DNA from: Desulfonatronum sp.
GTDB lineage: Bacteria; Desulfobacterota; Desulfovibrionia; Desulfovibrionales; Desulfonatronaceae
Assembly (NCBI GenBank): GCA_011049455.1
Contig: DSBL01000030.1
Coordinates: 1 to 40,581 of the forward strand
Reading direction: 5' to 3'
Length of the DNA: 40,581 nt
Under the pieces are notes generated by a model that was not told the origin of the DNA, made no database searches, and saw only the letters and a program-made list of their open reading frames with translations. Shown in pieces: positions 33,118 to 40,581 of the stretch. How positions within the stretch are numbered: the first letter of the stretch is position 1; each line of letters opens with the position of its first letter. A program made the translations under genes and the position numbers.

Positions 33118-34625
33118 ACATCTTTGCCCTGATCATCGCCTTGTTGGGGGCTTGGTTCGGCCACGCCAACCTGATCGTCCATATTCCTGGAGCCGTGTTT
33201 CTCTTCCCCGCTGTCCTTGTCTGGATGGGCCTGCATGCCGACTCAACCCGACAGGCTTTGCGGGAAGGTTGGATCTGCGGAAGCCTCTGCTTTTCAGCAT
33301 GTCTGTATTGGGTATTCACCCCGGTGCATGCGCATGGAAATATTCCCTGGCCACTGGCCCTGCCCTGTCCAATTCTTCTGGGCATGTACCTGGGCCTGTA
33401 TGCGAGTGTTTTTACCGCGCTCGTTCATTGGATGCGCTCACGGCTCCCGTCACCCCTGCTGGCCATCACCGCCGGTCTGCTCTGGGGCAGTCTGGAAATG
33501 GCCCAGGGAACTCTTTTCACCGGCTTCTCCTGGCTGACGCTATCAGTGGCCATGGCTCCTTGGCCGCTGACGATTCAAGGGCTGGCCTATGTCGGAGAAT
33601 ACTGGCTGTCCGCCGTGTTCGCCACCTGCACTGTCTGGTTGGTCCTGGGCAAAAATGATCGTCTTTGTCTGGTTCTCGGCCTTGTTTTCAGTACATCCCT
33701 TTTGCTTTGGGGCAACCTTGTCCTGAACAGCCCCTTGGCTGACGCCCCTCATGTCCGCGTCTCCTTAATCCAGGGCAATATTGATCAAAACCAAAAATGG
33801 GACCAAGCCTATCAAGAAGCCACCGTCCATGAATACATACGGCTCACCCGTATGGAGCTCATCCCCGAACCGGACTTGGTCGTCTGGCCGGAAACAGCCA
33901 TGCCGTTCTACCTGCAGGAGGATAATGCACTGGCACGGCAGGTTCGCGGCTTTGTCCGCGACCATCGCATTCCACTGCTCACTGGCACGCCCCGCTATGA
34001 TGTAAATGCCTCCAGCGGGGATATTGGGTACGCCAATTCCGCGTTTTTACTCAATCCAAACGGCGAAACCGTCGCGTTCTACGACAAGGAGCACTTGGTT
34101 CCGTTTGGAGAATACGTCCCCCTGGGCAAATTTTTCCCTTTTGTGAACAGGCTTGCGCCGGGAGATGGAGAGTTTATTCCCGGGAACAATCCAAATCCCC
34201 TGAATTGGGAGGAACTTGCCCTGGGCATGCTTATTTGCTATGAAGTAATTTTTTCGAAACTCAGCCAGGAGAGGGTTCAAGCCGGGGCCAATTTGTTGGT
34301 GAACATCAGCAATGACGCCTGGTTCGGATATTCCTCCGCCCCCCGCCAACATCTTCATCAAGCGGTTTTGCGAGCTGTGGAACAAGGGAGATTCCTCGTC
34401 CGATCTACAAATACGGGAATTACAGCGGTCATAGATCCTCGCGGCAGGCGCCTGGAAACCGGCACTTTGTTTCAAAAATTAACCCTGACTTATTCGGACG
34501 TTCGTCTTTTTCAAGACCTGACATTTTTTCACCAATACCATACCGCTCTTCAATTCGCTCTGCCCCTGGCAACCTGTTGCCTGTTACTGGGCGTAAAATT
34601 GCTTCGCCCGAGATACGCGATTTGA
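33114..34625 (+). CDS. lnt: Apolipoprotein N-acyltransferase
   Basis: Inner-membrane enzyme of 503 residues that adds the third acyl chain to lipoproteins. Several N-terminal membrane helices, then a nitrilase-like domain with catalytic Glu260 (WPETAMPF), Lys325 (YDKEHLVPFGE) and Cys375 (ICYEVIF), then SNDAWFG and RSTNTGITAVIDPRG, all as in Lnt, and a final membrane helix. The start is GTG 33114, overlapping the corC stop by GTGA. Confidence 0.95.
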   Translation: MNIFALIIALLGAWFGHANLIVHIPGAVFLFPAVLVWMGLHADSTRQALREGWICGSLCFSACLYWVFTPVHAHGNIPWPLALPCPILLGMYLGLYASVFTALVHWMRSRLPSPLLAITAGLLWGSLEMAQGTLFTGFSWLTLSVAMAPWPLTIQGLAYVGEYWLSAVFATCTVWLVLGKNDRLCLVLGLVFSTSLLLWGNLVLNSPLADAPHVRVSLIQGNIDQNQKWDQAYQEATVHEYIRLTRMELIPEPDLVVWPETAMPFYLQEDNALARQVRGFVRDHRIPLLTGTPRYDVNASSGDIGYANSAFLLNPNGETVAFYDKEHLVPFGEYVPLGKFFPFVNRLAPGDGEFIPGNNPNPLNWEELALGMLICYEVIFSKLSQERVQAGANLLVNISNDAWFGYSSAPRQHLHQAVLRAVEQGRFLVRSTNTGITAVIDPRGRRLETGTLFQKLTLTYSDVRLFQDLTFFHQYHTALQFALPLATCCLLLGVKLLRPRYAI

Positions 34626-34686
34626 CTCACATCACGTCGCCTGCCTTGATGGACTCGGGTATCATTCGCATCCAGGAGCTTTACAC

Positions 34687-35845
34687 ATGAACACCATTGC
34701 CACAAACCATGCCAGACCCGATAAAAAACTTGTTCAGCTTGCCGACTTGAAAACTGAAAGCTCCATTCTTGAATCCCAGTTTGACAGTTTCTGGAGGAGC
34801 CTTTGACCACGACGCCATCCAAGCCCGCATCATCGAGATAGACAAGGCCATTTCCCAACCTGACGCTTGGGACGACCCGCAAAGCATCACCCCCCTGCTC
34901 CAGGAGAAAACCCGGCTTGCCGATGCAATCCAGGAATGGTCCGAGGTGCGCCGCGTCAAGGAGGATCTTGACGAATGGCTGGCCATGGCCGAGGAGGAAA
35001 ACGGCCCGGAAGCATTGGACGAGGTAAGACATCTTATTCAGGATCTCAGGCGCAAGCTCCAGCAGGTGGAGATGCGCACCCTGCTTAGCGCCCCGGAAGA
35101 CAAGCACCCGGTCATTATGGAAATTCATCCCGGCGCTGGAGGCACTGAAGCCCAGGACTGGGCGGAAATGTTGCTGCGCATGTACAGAAGGTGGTGTGAA
35201 CGCCATGATTTTCGCGTTCTTTTCCTGGACTATCTGTCCGGGGAGGAGGCCGGCATCAAAAGCGTGGTGCTGCAAATTGAAGGTGCCAATGCCTACGGAC
35301 TGCTTAAAAACGAAAAAGGCATCCATCGCTTGATCCGGATTTCCCCGTTTGATGCCTCCGGCAGGCGGCACACCTCCTTTGCGTCTGTGGACGTCTATCC
35401 GGATGTGGGTCAGGATATTGAGATCGATATCCAAGAGGATGATCTACGCATTGATGTCTTTCGAGCCAGTGGTCCCGGAGGCCAGCACGTCAACAAGACC
35501 AGCTCGGCCATTCGCATTACCCACTTGCCCACGAATATCGTTGTGCAGTGCCAAAATGAAAAATCCCAGCATCGCAACAAGGATGCGGCGATGAAAATGC
35601 TAAAGGCCCGTCTCTACGAACGCGAACTGCAGCAGCGCGAGGAACAAAAACAGGCGCAGTACGCAACAAAGGACAGCATTGCCTGGGGCAGCCAGATTCG
35701 AACATACACTTTGCAGCCCTACCGCCTGATCAAAGACCATCGCACGGGTTTTGAAACAGGCAATGTAGAAAGCGTTCTGGACGGAGACATCGACGACTTC
35801 ATCCGCAACCATCTTCTGCAAATTCATGCCCAAAAACCCGTCTAA
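34687..35845 (+). CDS. prfB: Peptide chain release factor 2, made by programmed +1 frameshift
   Basis: RF2 of about 385 residues that reads UGA and UAA stops. It is in two frames: ATG 34687 opens 39 codons ending in CTT (34801-34803) and an in-frame TGA; slipping by one base continues at GAC 34805 through to 35845. The SPF tripeptide that recognises stops is at residues 219-221 and the GGQ motif at 264-266. AGGAG lies 8 bases before ATG 34687. The N-terminal part (VQLADLKTESSILE...) matches RF2, with about 14 extra residues compared with E. coli (slip after codon 25). Low RF2 levels favour the slip, giving autoregulation. A frame starting at 34769 is only part of the product. Confidence 0.93.
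34793..34807 (+). promoter_or_regulatory. RF2 programmed +1 frameshift site
   Basis: Shine-Dalgarno-like GGAGG (34793-34797), three bases, then CTT TGA C (34801-34807). This is the arrangement of the classic prfB site: internal ribosome binding sequence three bases before the slippery CTT, and a TGA in the poor context of a following C. Confidence 0.92.
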
Positions 35846-36704
35846 ACCAAAGAAATACGGCGACGATTCAACAATCATCGCCGAACTGGACGCTCTGCGA
35901 CGGGAATTGCTGGGCCATATGCACCGCGCCTCGGATAAAAAGAAAATCGAAGAAGATCTGGTCGTATTTCGATTTGTCTATGGACTTTCCCGGAAAAAAT
36001 GGATGGAGCTGACCGGCAGGCCTGACCTTGCTGCCTGGCTGGCCATGCCTTTGCGCGAAAACACCTATGTGGCATTGCAGCGCATGCAGCAGACCCTGGA
36101 GAATATATCCCATGCTGCCGGCCACGACGACCTCACTGGTCTCGCCCGTCGAGATATGTTTGAACGCTCGCTCATCTCCGAGATGGAACGGGCCAGACGC
36201 ACCAAATCGTCGGTCAGTTTGGCCATCTTGGATATCGACGACTTCAAACAGATCAACGATTCTTGTGGACACGTCCAGGGAGACGCGGTCCTACGCGCCT
36301 TTGCCGCCGTTCTTCAGGAAGGAACCCGTGAAACAGATCTCTGCGCCAGATTCGGCGGTGAAGAATTCGCCCTGATCATGCCCGCCACACCCATGGTCAA
36401 GGCGCTGCCTCTGCTGGAACGACTGATGACAGCCGTACGCCACCTGGATATTCATTGTCCTGAATTGAACTTTGGCATCAAAATCACCTGTTCTGCGGGC
36501 CTGGCCTGCTACAAGGGACTGGGCGATCTTCACCCTGGGGAATTTATAGAAATGGCCGATAAAGCCCTTTACTCGGCCAAACAAAAAGGCAAGGATCGTA
36601 TCGAAAAAGCTCCGTTCAAGGATATTGCCCCGGACTGGTCGGACAAAACGCTTGTGAATTCCAGTGAAAAATCCTTTTTCTTCACCAAACAATCCAACTC
36701 GTAG
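35826..36704 (+). CDS. GGDEF diguanylate cyclase
   Basis: Protein of 292 residues. The N-terminal 110 residues are helical with no recognised sensor domain. The GGDEF domain covers about 118-270: HDDLTGLARRDMFE, LAILDIDDFKQIND, the active-site GGEEF at 177-181 and the inhibitory RxxD site RETD at 168-171, then ADKALYSAKQKGKD. It should make c-di-GMP and be feedback-inhibited. The start ATG 35826 is inside the 3' end of prfB (20-base overlap). With PilZ and EAL-HDOD proteins in this window it suggests local c-di-GMP signalling. Confidence 0.9.
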   Translation: MPKNPSKPKKYGDDSTIIAELDALRRELLGHMHRASDKKKIEEDLVVFRFVYGLSRKKWMELTGRPDLAAWLAMPLRENTYVALQRMQQTLENISHAAGHDDLTGLARRDMFERSLISEMERARRTKSSVSLAILDIDDFKQINDSCGHVQGDAVLRAFAAVLQEGTRETDLCARFGGEEFALIMPATPMVKALPLLERLMTAVRHLDIHCPELNFGIKITCSAGLACYKGLGDLHPGEFIEMADKALYSAKQKGKDRIEKAPFKDIAPDWSDKTLVNSSEKSFFFTKQSNS

Positions 36705-36718
36705 CCGATTGTTTCCTC

Positions 36719-37525
36719 ATGAAACCCGTGATCAATAAAACATTGAGCATCTCCGTCTTCAGCGGCAAGGGCGGAGTCGGAAAATCCAGTCTCTGTGCGA
36801 ATCTGGGGTTTTGCCTCAGCGAAATCGGCGCGCGCTGTTTACTCATGGATTGCGATCTTGGTCTGGCCAACCTCGATGTCTTGTTGGGAGTGACCACCGG
36901 CGCCAATTTGTACGATCTTTTGCGTGCCGATACTGACGCCCAAAACATTATTCTGCCCATTGCCAAGGGACTTGACCTGATCCCCGCCGCCTCAGGCATT
37001 CCCGAACTTGTGGAAATGGATGAAGACCAACGCGCTCTCCTGCTGGAAAAGCTGCAGCCTCTTCTGAAAACATACGACTTTTTGATTTTGGACATGGCCG
37101 CAGGATTGAATCCGACGGTTCTTTCCCTGGCCCATGCCACATTCAAACGAATACTCGTACTGACCCCGGAACCGACATCCCTTACTGACGCCTATGCCAT
37201 GGTCAAAGTCCTTTCATCCAAAAACAAGAAACGTGATTTTCTCATCCTGGTCAACCAGGTTCAAAACCGCGAGGAAGCTCAAAACACCTTTGCCCGTCTG
37301 GACAATGCCGTGAGCAAATTTCTCGGGTTTCACCTGGTTTACCTGGGCATGGTTCGCGAAGACGACAACATGGGTCTGGCTGTCCTCCGGCAACAGGCTT
37401 TGATCCAGATCGCCCCGCAAAGCATGGCCGCGAAGGACATCAAAAATATTGCCCAGCGCATCCACACGCTGCGCACAGCCTTGCTTCCAGAACTTTCCGG
37501 CATGCCTGTGCTCAAGAATTTTTAA
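36719..37525 (+). CDS. MinD/ParA family ATPase, FlhG-like
   Basis: P-loop ATPase of 268 residues. The deviant Walker A KGGVGKSS is at residues 17-24, followed by LLMDCDLGLANLDVLLG and the ILDMAAGLNPTVLS switch region, which is closer to FlhG/YlxH than to MinD or ParA. FlhG normally sets flagellar number with FlhF; no flhF is next to it here. It starts 14 bases after the GGDEF gene. No clear ribosome binding site. Confidence 0.82.
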   Translation: MKPVINKTLSISVFSGKGGVGKSSLCANLGFCLSEIGARCLLMDCDLGLANLDVLLGVTTGANLYDLLRADTDAQNIILPIAKGLDLIPAASGIPELVEMDEDQRALLLEKLQPLLKTYDFLILDMAAGLNPTVLSLAHATFKRILVLTPEPTSLTDAYAMVKVLSSKNKKRDFLILVNQVQNREEAQNTFARLDNAVSKFLGFHLVYLGMVREDDNMGLAVLRQQALIQIAPQSMAAKDIKNIAQRIHTLRTALLPELSGMPVLKNF

Positions 37526-37627
37526 TAGGCAAACCTATGGAAATTTACTATGAAACGGTGTATCCAAAATACATCGAGTCACTGACGCCTTGAAAACGTT
37601 TTTTCTATTATTCTTTGAGGGAGTGCC

Positions 37628-37903
37628 ATGAATAAAAGCGAATTGATCAAAACTTTGGCCGAACAAAACGGATTGCAGATGGAAGAGGCGACAAGCTTTG
37701 TTAATATTTTCTTCCAATCCATCAAGGATGCCCTGATCCAGGGAGATCGCGTGGAAATCAGAGGGTTTGGAAGCTTCAAGGTCAAGGACTATCAGGGATA
37801 TAACGGCCGCAACCCCAAAACCGGACAATCCGTAAAGGTCAACCCGAAACGCTTGCCCTTTTTCAGACCCGGCAAAGAACTCAAGGACTTTCTTAATATC
37901 TAA
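37628..37903 (+). CDS. HU/IHF family nucleoid protein
   Basis: DNA-bending protein of 91 residues. The arm with RNPKTGQ (NGRNPKTGQSVKV) and the core GFGSFKVK and FRPGKELKDFLN are typical of the HU/IHF family. The length fits a single subunit. Sequence alone does not separate HU from an IHF-type subunit. GAGGGAG lies about 6 bases before ATG 37628. Confidence 0.92.
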   Translation: MNKSELIKTLAEQNGLQMEEATSFVNIFFQSIKDALIQGDRVEIRGFGSFKVKDYQGYNGRNPKTGQSVKVNPKRLPFFRPGKELKDFLNI

Positions 37904-38160
37904 GTAACGCCGCCATGGCTTCCAAGGGCCTTTCGCCGGGTGATCTTGGCCTGTCAATCGGCTCTTCGTGCTTGTCTCTCCAGGACAAGTGTTGAGCGCG
38001 GCATTGCCTTGGTAAAAACACCGCGGCGCCCAGAAAAAAATCCTTTACCTTTCTCCGCGAGGTCCGCGAGAGGGTGCTGCTTGGCCAGAGAACGCCATTG
38101 CCGGCAGACCTCGCAAACGATTCCAGTGTTGCTTTTTCCGCATTCCCACCGGAGTGTGCA

Positions 38161-39057
38161 ATGCCCGCCACCACGTTTTCCAACCGTAACCACGCCCTTT
38201 GGGTTGAATGCTATAAAATGCAAGGGAGTGGCAATGATTTCGTTCTTCTGGACAACAGATCACTGCGGCTTCCAAAGGAACAGATGCCCCAATGGGCCAG
38301 AAAAATCTGTCGTCGTGCCTTTGGCGTGGGGGCTGACGGTCTGATTTTTTTGGATTCTCCGCAGCCAGGCCAGCAAGTTGATTATATCTGGCACTTTTAC
38401 AACGCTGACGGCTCCAGAGCCGAAATGTGCGGCAACGGTTCTCGTTGCGCCGCCCAATTGGCATGGCAACTGGACATGGCTCCTGAAAAGCACATCCTGG
38501 GTACGGACGCAGGTCCCATCACGGCTCATGTTTTTCCCGACAGCGATCTGGTCAAAGTCCAGTTGACTCCCCATTGCGATCTTCGGACGCATCTCTCCCT
38601 GACAATCCAGGAACGCGCTTGGGAAGCCCATTTCATAAACACTGGCGTGCCGCATTTAGTGCTCATCATGCCTGACATCGCGACCGTTGATGTGCAAACA
38701 TTGGGCAGCCAATTCAGGTTTCATCCACATTTTTCCCCCCATGGCACCAATGTAAATTTCGTCCAAATCGTGGACAAGGAAAATATATTATTGCGCACCT
38801 ATGAACGTGGCGTGGAAGGAGAAACCTATGCTTGCGGTACGGGCGCTGCAGCCGCGGCACTGATCTGCTCATTGACCGGGCACACCAGCGACACTGTTCG
38901 CGTTACAACATCAGGACGAGAAGAACTACGCATTACCCTTGAAGACAAACAGATTTTTCTGACAGGCAAGGCTGTGCTCGTGTTCGTCGCCAAGCTCTTC
39001 CTGCCAAGCCTCGACCTGGAGCATGGATTCGCATCCACCACCCACGATCAAAAATAA
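38161..39057 (+). CDS. dapF: Diaminopimelate epimerase
   Basis: Enzyme of 298 residues that converts LL- to meso-diaminopimelate for lysine and peptidoglycan. The two catalytic cysteines are Cys90 (EMCGNGSRC) and Cys225 (ACGTGAAA). The opening KMQGSGNDFVLLD is typical. ATG 38161 has GGAG 6 bases upstream; the frame extends to 38074 but those residues do not fit the family. dapA follows 86 bases later. Confidence 0.95.
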   Translation: MPATTFSNRNHALWVECYKMQGSGNDFVLLDNRSLRLPKEQMPQWARKICRRAFGVGADGLIFLDSPQPGQQVDYIWHFYNADGSRAEMCGNGSRCAAQLAWQLDMAPEKHILGTDAGPITAHVFPDSDLVKVQLTPHCDLRTHLSLTIQERAWEAHFINTGVPHLVLIMPDIATVDVQTLGSQFRFHPHFSPHGTNVNFVQIVDKENILLRTYERGVEGETYACGTGAAAAALICSLTGHTSDTVRVTTSGREELRITLEDKQIFLTGKAVLVFVAKLFLPSLDLEHGFASTTHDQK

Positions 39058-39070
39058 TGTTTTGAATTTC

Positions 39071-39100
39071 TTGTTCAAGCGTATTGTCCCATGATAAAAA
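39071..39100 (+). promoter_or_regulatory. Candidate sigma-70 promoter for dapA
   Basis: TTGTTC (39071-39076) and TAAAAA (39095-39100) are separated by 18 bases and lie about 45 bases before the dapA start. Both hexamers match the consensus partially. A by-eye call in the AT-rich dapF-dapA gap; dapA may instead be read from a dapF promoter. Confidence 0.3.
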
Positions 39101-39143
39101 TATGCAATGATCTTGATTTCAAAATGCTCACCAAGGAGGATAT

Positions 39144-40034
39144 ATGACTTTCAACGGCGCATTCACAGCTCTGGTGACGCCTTTCAGCAATGGCGTCATT
39201 GACGAAGAATCTTATCGAAAATTGATTGAATGGCAGATCAAAGAGGGGATTGAAGGCCTCGTGCCCTGCGGCACGACTGGTGAATCGGCAACCTTGTCTC
39301 ATGCCGAGCACGCTCAGGTGGTCAAGATTTGCGTGGACCAGGTCAAGGGCCGGGTTCCAGTGCTGGCAGGGTCCGGTTCCAATAGCACCAAGGAAGCCAT
39401 TGAGCTGACCAAAGTCGCCAAACAGGCCAAAGCGGACGGGGCGTTGCTGATCACTCCCTACTATAACAAACCCACCCAAGAAGGGTTGGTCGCGCATTTC
39501 AAAGCCGTTGCCAAGGAAGTCTCCATTCCCCTGATCCTTTACAACGTCCCTGGGCGGACATGCGTGAATCTCTTACCGGAAACCCTGGGCAGACTGTTCC
39601 GGGAGGTCCCGGAGGTCAAGGGCGTCAAGGAAGCCACTGGAAACCTTTCTCAAGTTTCCGAAGTCCTGGAGTATTGCGGACCAGATTTCATTGTCCTTTC
39701 CGGCGATGATTTTACGGTCCTGCCCACCCTGGCCCTGGGTGGAAAAGGTGTGATCTCCGTCGTCTCCAACATCGTACCGGACAAAATGAGCATGTTATGC
39801 CGGTCTTTCCGGAATGCTGATCTGGGCAAAGCACAGGATCTGCACTTTGAATTGGCTCCATTGTGCCGGGCCATGTTTTTGGAGACCAATCCGGGGCCCG
39901 TCAAAACATCCTTGGGATTGATGGGCAAAATCAAGACCGAACTGCGTTTGCCCATGGTTCGAATGCAATCCAACACCGAAGCTCGACTCAAAGATATTTT
40001 GGGCAAGGCAGGCTTGATCACGCTGAAAAAATAG
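39144..40034 (+). CDS. dapA: 4-hydroxy-tetrahydrodipicolinate synthase
   Basis: First enzyme of the diaminopimelate/lysine branch, 296 residues. The Schiff-base Lys162 (GVKEATGN), Tyr133 (LYNVPGRT), PCGTTGESATLS and YYNKPTQEGL are all in place. AAGGAGG lies about 5 bases before ATG 39144. A perfect terminator follows. Confidence 0.96.
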   Translation: MTFNGAFTALVTPFSNGVIDEESYRKLIEWQIKEGIEGLVPCGTTGESATLSHAEHAQVVKICVDQVKGRVPVLAGSGSNSTKEAIELTKVAKQAKADGALLITPYYNKPTQEGLVAHFKAVAKEVSIPLILYNVPGRTCVNLLPETLGRLFREVPEVKGVKEATGNLSQVSEVLEYCGPDFIVLSGDDFTVLPTLALGGKGVISVVSNIVPDKMSMLCRSFRNADLGKAQDLHFELAPLCRAMFLETNPGPVKTSLGLMGKIKTELRLPMVRMQSNTEARLKDILGKAGLITLKK

Positions 40035-40095
40035 CCTTGCCATGGGACAGTATTCCGAACAGTAACAGTAAATATTTCCTTCTGATAATGCTCGA

Positions 40096-40127
40096 CAGGA
40101 ACAGATTTTTTCTGTTCCTGTTTTTTT
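40096..40127 (+). terminator. Intrinsic terminator after dapA
   Basis: CAGGAACAG (40096-40104) and CTGTTCCTG (40112-40120) form a perfect 9-bp stem with a 7-base loop, followed by seven T residues. It ends the dapF-dapA transcript before the transporter gene. Confidence 0.9.
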
Positions 40128-40160
40128 GAGAAAAGCTCATACCTGCAATTTTCCTGTTGC

Positions 40161-40581
40161 GTGCGCACCTATCTAAAACTCCTTTTCACCTCCATGTTCT
40201 GGGGCGGCACATTCGTGGCCGGCCGGGTGACCGCCCAATACATGGGTCCTTTTTCCGCGGCCTTTCTGCGCTTTGCCATTGCCAGTTCCTGTCTGGTATT
40301 ACTGGTGCGCATTTATGAAGGCGGCTTGCCCAAATTGAAACGCGACCAGGCGCTGCCCATTCTGATTCTGGGACTGAGCGGCATTTTTGCCTACAATGTA
40401 TTGTTTTTTGTCGGCCTGAAAAGCGTACTGTCTGGACGGGCCGCCATCATCGTGGCCACCAATCCCATTTTTGTCGCCCTTTTGGCCGCCCTGCTCTTCA
40501 AGGAACCGCTGACGAAAATGCGGAGCATGGGTATCGCCCTCTCCGTCTGCGGAGCTGTGCTGGCCATCACTGCGGGCCATC
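40161..40581 (+). CDS. EamA/DMT family transporter, N-terminal part (cut by window end)
   Basis: The first 140 codons of a drug/metabolite transporter-type membrane protein. From GTG 40161 the frame reads TYLKLLFTSMFWGGTFVAGR, then PFSAAFLRFAIASSCLVLL and NVLFFVGLKSVLSGRAAII, then ATNPIFVALLAALLFKEPL, the typical order of helices of an EamA unit. A complete protein would have ten helices. No good ribosome binding site precedes GTG 40161; ATG 40194 is a weaker alternative since it cuts the first helix. The substrate is unknown. The opposite-strand frame is a shadow. Confidence 0.85.
   Translation, partial: MRTYLKLLFTSMFWGGTFVAGRVTAQYMGPFSAAFLRFAIASSCLVLLVRIYEGGLPKLKRDQALPILILGLSGIFAYNVLFFVGLKSVLSGRAAIIVATNPIFVALLAALLFKEPLTKMRSMGIALSVCGAVLAITAGH

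Noticed and set aside
34769-35845. prfB read as a simple frame starting at 34769
   Set aside because: The frame starts inside the gene; the true N-terminus comes from ATG 34687 and a +1 slip, so this is not a disrupted gene or sequencing error.

Overview
The window looks like a piece of a sulfate-reducing Desulfobacterota (Deltaproteobacteria) chromosome, most likely Desulfovibrionales. This rests on the gene families and their order (PxxKW cysteine-rich protein, a DUF4911-like protein, RNase J, a cluster of c-di-GMP proteins, fliK-flgD-flgE). No rRNA or other phylogenetic marker was compared, so the placement is an inference. No tRNA, rRNA, CRISPR array or complete insertion sequence was seen.

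Left part (1-4078) is accessory and decayed. It holds an integron-type tyrosine recombinase with a long N-terminal extension, preceded by AT-rich DNA with inverted repeats; any cassettes would lie beyond the left edge. Then come a strong terminator, a glycine-zipper lipoprotein on the minus strand, and about 1 kb of gene wreckage with two recognisable remnants: the end of a receiver domain, and a phosphatidylethanolamine-binding (YbhB-type) protein. From 4079 to 9055 are signalling and envelope genes: a PAS/PAS/kinase/receiver hybrid, a PilZ protein paired with an EAL-HDOD protein, and a TPR-like lipoprotein.

Positions 9083-18142 are all minus strand. They read (in transcription order) a GalT/HIT-like orphan, a large palindromic repeat, then a tightly coupled acetyltransferase-azlC-azlD-FemAB-like acyltransferase operon, then plsC-RNase J-FAH hydrolase and two overlapping genes that together resemble RdgC. 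Two unrelated large palindromes flank the GalT-like gene. A tatD gene follows on the plus strand, facing a small operon of a membrane-anchored protein and a DUF4911-like protein.

Positions 20175-40581 are all plus strand and mostly housekeeping: flagellar hook genes fliK-flgD-flgE, a PxxKW protein, an M20 peptidase-like enzyme and mnmG. Next is an Mla-type lipid-transport operon (permease, ATPase-like protein, MCE protein, lipoprotein, membrane PilZ protein) whose ATPase-like subunit has no Walker A motif. Then come corC-lnt, prfB with its programmed +1 frameshift, a GGDEF cyclase, an FlhG-like ATPase, an HU/IHF gene, dapF-dapA with a strong terminator, and the start of an EamA transporter.

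The best candidates for something undescribed are the Mla-like operon with a degenerate ATPase-like subunit and a PilZ partner, the two-gene RdgC arrangement, and the integron integrase with an apparent second core-binding domain and an inverted repeat running into its ribosome binding site.
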